Shown here piece by piece: positions 35,575 to 42,767 of a stretch of 45,684 nucleotides of DNA (position 1 is the first letter of the stretch; the number at the start of each line of letters is the position of its first letter). The stretch covers positions 1 to 45,684 of the forward strand of contig JAJYDC010000021.1 of assembly GCA_021777835.1 (NCBI GenBank). The letters run 5' to 3'. Under the pieces are notes generated by a model. That model did not search any database and was not told the origin of the DNA. It saw nothing but the letters and a program-made list of their open reading frames with translations. A program made the position numbers and the translations under genes. This stretch comes from Bacteroidota bacterium. Lineage in GTDB: Bacteria > Bacteroidota > Ignavibacteria > Ignavibacteriales > Ignavibacteriaceae.

Positions 35575-37008
35575 TTATAAAAATGAAATTTCTTGCGTTC
35601 TTTTTGAGCGAGGGAACCTACTTTTAACTCCGCCGTTTGCAATTACTGCCGTGCCAAGGATATAGTCACGATACTTAACAACGCATTGTCCATCAATGGG
35701 AGTATCTTTTCTGATTATTCCTCCTTCAAGATATTTCTTGAGATCGTCATGATTTTCAATTACGTATATTTTTTTTGAAATGTATTTTTCAAGAACCTGT
35801 GCTGCTTGGGTGTGAAGTGTTATTTTATTCCCTTTATCAATAAGGCCAAATTTTGTACCGATCCTTTCAAAAAGGTCCAAATTATTTTCTTCCCATTTAT
35901 TGTTAACGAAATAGATATCATTTTTTTTCTTAAGGAATTTATAGCTTGATAGGATATTGTTTTCAATACCGAATTCTTGTTCAACCATTTCCAGAAGTTT
36001 TCTTACATCTTTATGCTCGTGATTCAATAATCGTGTTACGCTAGATTTTAAATCTAAAAGATCTGGTGAATTAGTTGTCCCAGTTTTCTTTAATTTCACT
36101 ATAAAAAATCCGTCTGAATCAACTTCCCAAGGAACAATTCTTCGTGCCTTAGAAAGCGAAGGATGAAAAATATCACCATTGTAGCTCGTGAAAGCTTCTC
36201 TCGATTTAACGGGCAATTCGATCTCTTCAATTTCCACAGGGTATTTATGCAAGACTTTATTTATAACGAATTCATTTTCTTCGGGAGTAAGTGTACATGT
36301 TGAATACACGATTTCTCCGCCGACTTTCGCCATTTTAATAGCAGCAATTAGTAGTCGCAGTTGAAGTTCTCCAAGTCTAGCAACTCGCTCAAGCGACCAC
36401 CAGTTACTGACTTCTTCCTTTTTTTGAATAATCCCCAAACCGCTGCAAGGCGCATCGACTAATATTTTGTCAAAATATTCTGTAAATGTTTTACTTAATG
36501 ATTCACCCTTAAAATGCATTACTCCGGTGTTCATCAAATTCATTCTATCAATATTATAAACAAGCATCTTCACTCTTTCAAGTGCAATTTCATTTGCTAA
36601 CAATGTTCCTCTATTATTCATCATTTCGCCAAGCCCGGTTGTTTTAGAGCCGGGAGCAGAACAAAGATCCAGAACTATATCGTTTGAAGATGGGTTTAAA
36701 ATCAACGGCGGTATCATTGAAGATAAACCTTGAATATAATATTGACCGATTATATGCTCTATCGTTTTTCCGAGAAATTGATTGCCAGATTTTATTTTTA
36801 AAGCGTTCGGAATCAGTTCGATTTCTTCAGTACTAATAGACAAATCATCTCTCAGCCTTTTCATTAGGCTTTTCTTATTTGCTTTTAAATTATTAACCCG
36901 GATGTATTGAGTTGGCTCATGCCTTATGAAATAGACATATTCATCCGCAGAATTTTTCCCATAAAGCGATGTTAAATATGATTTAATATTTTCACTAACT
37001 TCAATCAA
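35575..37008 (-). CDS. RsmF/Nol1-Nop2-Sun family RNA m5C methyltransferase
   Basis: A 477-residue RNA (cytosine-5)-methyltransferase. Residues about 85-285 hold the core: SAM-binding LDLCSAPGSKT (113-123), VDAPCSGLG with Cys188, and STCTLTPEENE with catalytic Cys238. The N-terminus (VRVNN-type motif at about 35-45) is the RsmB/F family start. The C-terminal 190 residues carry the RsmF-type RNA-binding extension. RsmF targets 16S rRNA, and RsmF-like or YebU-like proteins can differ. Start is TTG 37008, as no ATG fits; it follows the unknown 142-aa gene by eight bases, within the bshA operon. Confidence 0.88.
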   Translation of the reverse strand: MIEVSENIKSYLTSLYGKNSADEYVYFIRHEPTQYIRVNNLKANKKSLMKRLRDDLSISTEEIELIPNALKIKSGNQFLGKTIEHIIGQYYIQGLSSMIPPLILNPSSNDIVLDLCSAPGSKTTGLGEMMNNRGTLLANEIALERVKMLVYNIDRMNLMNTGVMHFKGESLSKTFTEYFDKILVDAPCSGLGIIQKKEEVSNWWSLERVARLGELQLRLLIAAIKMAKVGGEIVYSTCTLTPEENEFVINKVLHKYPVEIEEIELPVKSREAFTSYNGDIFHPSLSKARRIVPWEVDSDGFFIVKLKKTGTTNSPDLLDLKSSVTRLLNHEHKDVRKLLEMVEQEFGIENNILSSYKFLKKKNDIYFVNNKWEENNLDLFERIGTKFGLIDKGNKITLHTQAAQVLEKYISKKIYVIENHDDLKKYLEGGIIRKDTPIDGQCVVKYRDYILGTAVIANGGVKSRFPRSKRTQEISFL

Positions 37009-37016
37009 AATTGCTT

Positions 37017-37445
37017 CTAATGCCTTACCAAGTTTAAGTGCCTAAAAATTTCATTGACTACATAACTTGAATTTTTCATACCGGGAAAATTCTTTTTGTA
37101 ATCAGTCTCGATATGCCTAATTAAATTATCCAAATATTCCTGATAAAGTGTAATAGTTTCTAACATTTTTTCCTTTTTTGCAGGGAAAAGTATTTCTTTT
37201 GGTCTTGTCCTGTTGGCATAAATAAAATATTTCGCTTCATTATAATCAGATGCTTGGTGCACAGACTTACCATCCGTCGTTAAAATTTCGTAACTGCCGA
37301 AGAATTCTTGCCCTACAACTAGAGTTTTTTCAGGAAGGTTTATTGTTTTTGCTTCGTCAGTTTTTAGAAAATCGACAGGAAACTCCTTCAACCCTTCCTC
37401 TGATAACTTAATTACCCAGTCTGTAATAAACTTTTTTTCGTTCAA
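37017..37445 (-). CDS. Unknown protein between DNPH1-like and RsmF-like genes
   Basis: A 142-residue soluble protein with no recognised family. The centre is strand-rich (INLPEKTLVVGQEFFGSYEILTTDGKSV), then a helical C-terminus. The pattern, with a conserved-looking EFFGSYEI and NEAKYFIYANR, suggests a small alpha/beta fold, but no catalytic residues can be named. The start is TTG at 37445, three bases after the previous stop. The tight spacing shows it is part of the bshA-DNPH1-rsmF operon. Confidence 0.65.
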   Translation of the reverse strand: MNEKKFITDWVIKLSEEGLKEFPVDFLKTDEAKTINLPEKTLVVGQEFFGSYEILTTDGKSVHQASDYNEAKYFIYANRTRPKEILFPAKKEKMLETITLYQEYLDNLIRHIETDYKKNFPGMKNSSYVVNEIFRHLNLVRH

Positions 37446-37448
37446 TTA

Positions 37449-37865
37449 TTATTCGAGATTTTTTATAAATGTGGAAATGCTATTTTTCAAGTCGCTGCTA
37501 TTTGTGTAGCCTATAACTGTGAGAAGCTTCGAATTACATCCAGTAATCATAGCAGAAACTTTTTTTACTTCCTTATTATAAAGCGCGAGTACTGGGATAT
37601 TAAGCTGGTACAATCCAAAAGCAATTTCAAAGCCTACGCCTAAACTTGGTCCGGACACTTCAGCTATTATTAAGCCACTTTTTTTTATCCAGCTGATATC
37701 ACGTTTGAATATTTCTTCTGCAGTTAAAGACTCCTTCTCAGAGAATTTATTATTTAATTCAGATAATGCCGTTAACCCTAAGGAATCAATGTGTGAAATA
37801 ATTTCAGTATAAAATTTCTGATAACTAACATCTCCATTAATTGGGCCGGCACAATAAATATTCAT
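37449..37865 (-). CDS. 2'-deoxynucleoside 5'-phosphate N-hydrolase (DNPH1-like)
   Basis: A 138-residue protein of the nucleoside 2-deoxyribosyltransferase superfamily. NIYCAGPINGD at the start and the segment IAEVSGPSLGVGFEIAFG with its catalytic Glu in GFEIA match DNPH1/RCL enzymes, which remove bases from deoxynucleoside monophosphates and so clean the nucleotide pool. A plain deoxyribosyltransferase is possible. The ATG begins the base after the bshA stop (no gap), and the next gene follows by three bases. Confidence 0.82.
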   Translation of the reverse strand: MNIYCAGPINGDVSYQKFYTEIISHIDSLGLTALSELNNKFSEKESLTAEEIFKRDISWIKKSGLIIAEVSGPSLGVGFEIAFGLYQLNIPVLALYNKEVKKVSAMITGCNSKLLTVIGYTNSSDLKNSISTFIKNLE

Positions 37866-38990
37866 TTAGGATTTTAATATTTCTTGATAAAGGTTTTCAT
37901 ACAACGGAATAATTTTTTCTTTACTGAAATTCTCCACTGATCTTTTCCGAGCATTAGTAGAGAAAATTTCATATTTCTTGTCATTTGTCAAGAGATCAAT
38001 TGCATATTTAGCCATCCTATCAATATCGCCTATTTCTGCAATATAACCAGTTTCATTATGCTTTACTAACTCGGGCAAACCACCCACACTTGATGAAATT
38101 ACCGGAAGACCACAAGACATTGCTTCAAGTGCGGCAAGTCCGAAGCTTTCAGACTGTGAGGGAATTATGAAAAGATCTGCAGCGTTCAATAGTTCTACAA
38201 GAGCCTCCTGCTTCCCTAAAAATTTTATATGCTCACATAAGCTAAGTTCACGGCATAATCTTTCACATTCGGAACGATCTGGGCCGTCACCAACTAAAAT
38301 TAATTTTGCAGGGATCTCCTTTATGACCTTTTCAAATATTCTTATCGTATCGGTAACTCTTTTTACAGGTCTGAAATTGGAAGTATGAATTAATATTTTT
38401 TCGCCCTTTGGTGCCACATGCTTCCTGAAACTACATGCACTAGCAGGCTTAAATAATTCAGTGTCGACAAAGTTAGGAATTACTTCTATTTCTTTTTCAA
38501 TTGAATAATTTGTTAAAGTTTTTTCTTTTAAGAATCTTGATACCGCCGTTACTCCGTTGCTTTGTTCAATACTAAATTTTACAAGAGGAAGAAATGACGG
38601 TTCCAGTCCGATTAAAGTTATATCAGTTCCATGAAGTGTGGTAATGACTTTAAGGTCTCTTTTTCCTTTTAAGATTTGCTTTGCCAAATATGCGCTGCTA
38701 GCATGCGGAATAGCATAGTGAACATGAAGCAAATCCAACTTTTCAAACTCAGCAATCTCGGACATCTTGCTGGCTAGTGCAAGACTATACAGTGGAAACT
38801 CAAACAGCGGATAGCTACTCATCTCAACTTCATGGAAAAAAATATTTTCAACAAAATCTGTAAGACGAAAAGGAAGTGCATAGCTAATAAAGTGAACCTG
38901 GTGCCCCTTTAATGCCAATTCTTTTCCGAGTTCGGTCGCAATTACACCGCTACCGCCGTAAGTAGGGTAGCAAGTTATTCCTATTTTCAT
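37866..38990 (-). CDS. bshA: N-acetyl-alpha-D-glucosaminyl L-malate synthase
   Basis: A 374-residue GT4 glycosyltransferase and first enzyme of bacillithiol synthesis: it joins GlcNAc from UDP-GlcNAc to L-malate. The N-terminus KIGITCYPTYGGSGVIATELG is the BshA signature, HVHYAIPHASSAYLA and HGTDITL follow, and the C-terminal donor site is SESFGLAALEAMSCGLPVISSS with its EX7E pair. Full length. It leads a compact minus-strand operon with a DNPH1-like hydrolase, an unknown protein and an RsmF-like methyltransferase. bshB and bshC are not in the window. A YpdA-like reductase is at 12837. Confidence 0.93.
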   Translation of the reverse strand: MKIGITCYPTYGGSGVIATELGKELALKGHQVHFISYALPFRLTDFVENIFFHEVEMSSYPLFEFPLYSLALASKMSEIAEFEKLDLLHVHYAIPHASSAYLAKQILKGKRDLKVITTLHGTDITLIGLEPSFLPLVKFSIEQSNGVTAVSRFLKEKTLTNYSIEKEIEVIPNFVDTELFKPASACSFRKHVAPKGEKILIHTSNFRPVKRVTDTIRIFEKVIKEIPAKLILVGDGPDRSECERLCRELSLCEHIKFLGKQEALVELLNAADLFIIPSQSESFGLAALEAMSCGLPVISSSVGGLPELVKHNETGYIAEIGDIDRMAKYAIDLLTNDKKYEIFSTNARKRSVENFSKEKIIPLYENLYQEILKS

Positions 38991-39034
38991 AAAATTCTAA
39001 TTTCCGTAACTTTAATTTATATAATAAATCTGTT

Positions 39035-39046
39035 TTATTAAGATAA
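39035..39046. promoter_or_regulatory. Second copy of TTATTAAGATAA word in bshA-sugar kinase gap
   Basis: TTATTAAGATAA in the divergent gap between bshA and the PfkB-type kinase. It matches the arms of the 1705-1770 inverted repeat. Read on the minus strand (TTATCTTAATAA) it could be the -10 region of bshA. It may also be chance in AT-rich DNA. Confidence 0.25.
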
Positions 39047-39157
39047 ATACAAATTTAATAACAATTATTGTTTAGTCTCAAACCAAATACATAAACTCAA
39101 TTTTATTTAATAGATTAACGTATCAATGCATTTTATTTTAAAAGAATATCAGCCTTT

Positions 39158-40045
39158 ATGAAAATATTAGTAATCGGGCATTCAGTAGAAGATCACATTA
39201 ATTACGAGGGTAGAAATAAAATAGCACCAGGCGGAATATTTTATACTGCACTTACTCTTTTAAGTTTTAAAGAAGAAAAAGATGAAATATTTTTGAATAC
39301 CTCTGTGCAAAAGGAAAATTATAATTTGTTTTCTTCGGTATACGATCTTTTTGATCACAGATATTTTACTTTTGTCGAAAGCATACCTAAAGTCTTCATA
39401 AATGTGCACCATTCAAAGGAGAGGGGAGAAACTTATAAAAACATTACTGATAAACTCGAAATATTTCCTTCTGATTTTTCCAAGTTTGATGGAATTCTTA
39501 TTAATATGATTACCGGTTTTGATTTAACTATTGAGCAATTAAGTGAAATTAGGGATAGCTATAGAGGTTTAATTTATTTCGATGTTCATACTCTTGCACG
39601 AGGGCTTGATGAAAATTTTCATAGGGAGTTTAGAAAAATCCCAAACTTCAAGAAATGGGCTTCTTTTCTAGACATAATTCAAGTTAATGAAAATGAATTA
39701 CTAACTCTTTTTGATATAAATGACGAAATTGAAATAGCTAGCGAAGTGTTAAGCTGCGGTCCGAAACTCTTGATTGTTACAAAAGGCGAGATCGGTTCAA
39801 AGATTTATTCTATGAACAATAACGAATTATCCTCGACTTTTGTTTCTTCGATAAAAATCAAAACAGAAAATAAAATAGGTTGCGGTGATGCCTTTGGGGC
39901 AGTGTTTTTTTATGCTTATATTCAATCCGAAAATTTTAATAAAGCTTTACGAATTGCAAATAACGCCGCAGGTTGTGTAGCCTCTTATGCGGATGTCTCC
40001 GAATTTAAGAATTTGAAATATGATGTTTTCACACAACATAATTAA
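39158..40045 (+). CDS. PfkB-family sugar kinase
   Basis: A 295-residue carbohydrate kinase. The N-terminal KILVIGHSVEDHINYEGRNKIAPGGIFYTAL carries the substrate-binding Gly-Gly motif (shorter than usual), and the C-terminal KIGCGDAFGAVFFYAY has the GXGD-type anion hole with the catalytic Asp. The substrate is unclear (ribokinase, fructokinase or nucleoside kinase). It overlaps the next gene by 26 bases, so it starts a translationally coupled run with the RmlD-like and GH13 genes. Confidence 0.85.
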   Translation: MKILVIGHSVEDHINYEGRNKIAPGGIFYTALTLLSFKEEKDEIFLNTSVQKENYNLFSSVYDLFDHRYFTFVESIPKVFINVHHSKERGETYKNITDKLEIFPSDFSKFDGILINMITGFDLTIEQLSEIRDSYRGLIYFDVHTLARGLDENFHREFRKIPNFKKWASFLDIIQVNENELLTLFDINDEIEIASEVLSCGPKLLIVTKGEIGSKIYSMNNNELSSTFVSSIKIKTENKIGCGDAFGAVFFYAYIQSENFNKALRIANNAAGCVASYADVSEFKNLKYDVFTQHN

Positions 40046-40937
40046 AAATAGGATTCTCGTTGTAGGCGCAAATGGGATGCTTGGATTGAGAACGATAGAT
40101 TTTTTTTCAAAAAAACAGAATGTCCAATTATTAGGTTGTTCTATTGAGGAAAATCCACTTTATAAGGATGTAGACTATATATCCTGTGATATTTCAAAAA
40201 GAGAGAATATAAAGAAGATCATTTCTGATTTTTATCCTGATTTCATAATTAATGCAGCCGCTTATACTAATGTTGATAAAAGCGAAACTGAAAGAGAGCT
40301 TGCCTGGAAAATAAATGTTAAAGGTGTTGAGTATCTTGCTGAATCTGCCCGTAACATAGATGCACATTTAATCCATATCTCCTCTGATTATATATTTGAC
40401 GGTAAGAATGGTCCATATCATGAAAATGAGAAACCAAACCCCCTTGGTTATTATGGTAGAACAAAACTTGCTAGCGAAAATGCATTAAGAATTTCCGGGG
40501 CTATGAATACAATCCTTAGAACTAATGTACTTTATGGATTAGCCGCCCAAAGCAGACCGGACTTTGTTAGATGGGTTATTCAAACCGTCGGCGATAAGAA
40601 ACCTGTTAGAATTGTAACTGACCAAATAAACAATCCTACTTTTATTGATGATCTTGTCCAAGCAATCAGTATTGTAATTGAATTTCGTAAAGTCGGGATT
40701 TTTAATATTGGGGGACAAGAATTTCTTTCACGTTTCGATTTTACATCCATTATTGCTGATTATTTTAATCTCGATAAAGGACTTATTATACCTATTCTTA
40801 CAGTAGAACTTCATCAGCCGGCAAAAAGGCCGCTTAAATCAGGTCTAATTACACTTAAAGCTCAAACGGAAATTGGTTATAAACCTTGTTCAATTATTGA
40901 ATCGCTTTCTAAAATGAAAAGAGAATTGTCTTTATGA
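40020..40937 (+). CDS. RmlD-like NAD(P)-dependent sugar reductase
   Basis: A 305-residue extended SDR resembling dTDP-4-dehydrorhamnose reductase. VVGANGMLGLRTIDF is the dinucleotide-binding GxxGxxG; INAAAYTNVDKSE, ISSDYIFDG and YYGRTKLASEN (Tyr/Lys pair) are all RmlD signatures. No other rhamnose genes are adjacent, so it may make another deoxysugar, or be MAT2B-like. The start may be at 40020 or the next ATG at 40023; both overlap the kinase end. It overlaps the GH13 start by four bases (ATGA). Confidence 0.85.
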   Translation: MMFSHNIIKNRILVVGANGMLGLRTIDFFSKKQNVQLLGCSIEENPLYKDVDYISCDISKRENIKKIISDFYPDFIINAAAYTNVDKSETERELAWKINVKGVEYLAESARNIDAHLIHISSDYIFDGKNGPYHENEKPNPLGYYGRTKLASENALRISGAMNTILRTNVLYGLAAQSRPDFVRWVIQTVGDKKPVRIVTDQINNPTFIDDLVQAISIVIEFRKVGIFNIGGQEFLSRFDFTSIIADYFNLDKGLIIPILTVELHQPAKRPLKSGLITLKAQTEIGYKPCSIIESLSKMKRELSL

Positions 40938-42763
40938 AAAGATTTTTCAGTTTCGCTCTATTATTAATTGTTATTGTATCAAATATGTTGCTTTCTCAAG
41001 ATAAGTTTCCTGAATGGGCGAAAGGAATAGTTTGGTACCAAATATTTCCAGAACGTTTTGCAGATGGTGATACTCAAAATGACTCATCATTAGTAGATAA
41101 AATAAAGCTTGAGGCAAAACGGAATATACCTGAGTGGCATGTAACAAAATGGACAAGTAATTGGTTTGCTGAATCTGATTGGGAAAAACAATTAGGGGGA
41201 AATTACCGAAGAGGATTATCTTTGAGGCGTTATGGTGGAGATTTGCAAGGAATAATCAATCATCTCGATTATTTAAAAAAACTTGGAATCGGAGCAATAT
41301 ATATAAATCCTATATTCGATGCTGTTTCACTTCATAAGTATGACGGTTCAACTTATCACCATATCGATGTTAATTTTGGGCCTGACCCAGAAGGCGATAA
41401 AAAATTAATTGCTTCGGAAAACCCCGACGATCCTTCTACATGGGTTTGGACTTCGGCAGATAAATTATTCTTGAAATTGATTCAAGAAGTTCATAAGCGA
41501 GGTATGAAGATTATAATCGACGGAGTTTTTAATCATACCGGAACTCAATTTTGGGCTTTTAAGGATATTGTTAAAAACGAAAAAGAATCTAAGTACATAA
41601 ACTGGTATGAAATTAAGTCCTTTGGCAACAAAGATAATGAGAACAAAAAACTTGATTATAAAGGATGGTCTGGGATTAAATCGCTTCCCATTTTTAATAG
41701 GACAGTAAATGATCTATACCCGGATGTACGCAAATATATATTCAGTGCGACTAGAAGATGGATGGACCCTTTTGGTAATCCTGCCGATGGGATAGACGGA
41801 TGGCGCTTAGATGTTGCTAATGAAATTCCTCTAGGCTTTTGGAATAAATGGAGGCGGCTAGTTAAAAGTATAAATCCTCAAGCAATTATTATTGGAGAAC
41901 TCTGGCAGTTATCGCCCCAATATGTTAGCGCTGACGGTCCATTTGATGCACTTATGAATTACAATTTTGCTTTTGCAGTAAACGACTTTTTTATAGCTAA
42001 AAAGAAAAAAGTCTCAGTTGAGAAATTTATAAATGAATTAAAGAAAATTGATCAAACATATCCGTATAAAAACTTATTTGTTCTCCAAAATTTGATTGAC
42101 AGTCATGATACTGAGAGGTTATCATCAATGATTGCCAATCCAGATCGCCAATATGATCATGACGCAAATCCCTCTAATTCAAATTATAACCCTGGTAAAC
42201 CGTCTCAAAAAGATTATGAGATGCAGAAATTAATTCTAGCTTTTCAAATGACATATCGGGGCGCACCCATGATTTATTATGGCGATGAGGTTGGTATGTG
42301 GGGCGCAGATGATCCTGATGACCGTAAACCAATGATATGGAATAACTTAAAATATGATAATGAAGTTATTACACCGGAAAGCGGGTATAAAATGGGACTC
42401 GGCTCATATAAAGTTGAACAAAATAAAAACTTGCTTTTGTTTTATAAAGAGTTGATAGCAATTCACAATAATAATGATGCGTTAAAATTTGGTGATCTTG
42501 CGTTTATATATTCAAATAATGCACAAAATACTTTTGCTTTTAGAAGATGTTATCTAAATGAAACAATTATAACAGTATTCAATTTAGGAAAAAACTTCTC
42601 GGAGTTTGAGCTTCCAATAGTGAGCAAGGCAAATTCTTGCAAAGAACTTATTTCAGGAAATATAAGTAGTTTGGTCAAAATGGGTAAAAGTGAAAGACAA
42701 TTGGTTGTTCAACTAGCCCCTAATACTGTGAAGATATTTAAACTGATTGAGCCTTTAAATTAA
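40934..42763 (+). CDS. Secreted GH13 alpha-amylase-family glycosidase
   Basis: A 609-residue GH13 enzyme. MKRFFSFALLLIVIVSNMLLSQ is a signal peptide, and the mature part begins DKFPEWAKGIVWYQIFPERFADGD. The TIM-barrel has catalytic Asp293 (DGWRLDVANE), Glu322 (IIGELWQ) and Asp392 (LIDSHDTE), with IIIDGVFNHTG for the second conserved region. GH13_20-type neopullulanase or maltogenic amylase seems the closest group, acting on maltodextrin or cyclic glucans outside the cytoplasm. It overlaps the SDR by four bases and meets the convergent acyl-ligase gene four bases from its stop. Confidence 0.92.
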   Translation: MKRFFSFALLLIVIVSNMLLSQDKFPEWAKGIVWYQIFPERFADGDTQNDSSLVDKIKLEAKRNIPEWHVTKWTSNWFAESDWEKQLGGNYRRGLSLRRYGGDLQGIINHLDYLKKLGIGAIYINPIFDAVSLHKYDGSTYHHIDVNFGPDPEGDKKLIASENPDDPSTWVWTSADKLFLKLIQEVHKRGMKIIIDGVFNHTGTQFWAFKDIVKNEKESKYINWYEIKSFGNKDNENKKLDYKGWSGIKSLPIFNRTVNDLYPDVRKYIFSATRRWMDPFGNPADGIDGWRLDVANEIPLGFWNKWRRLVKSINPQAIIIGELWQLSPQYVSADGPFDALMNYNFAFAVNDFFIAKKKKVSVEKFINELKKIDQTYPYKNLFVLQNLIDSHDTERLSSMIANPDRQYDHDANPSNSNYNPGKPSQKDYEMQKLILAFQMTYRGAPMIYYGDEVGMWGADDPDDRKPMIWNNLKYDNEVITPESGYKMGLGSYKVEQNKNLLLFYKELIAIHNNNDALKFGDLAFIYSNNAQNTFAFRRCYLNETIITVFNLGKNFSEFELPIVSKANSCKELISGNISSLVKMGKSERQLVVQLAPNTVKIFKLIEPLN

Positions 42764-42767
42764 ATCA

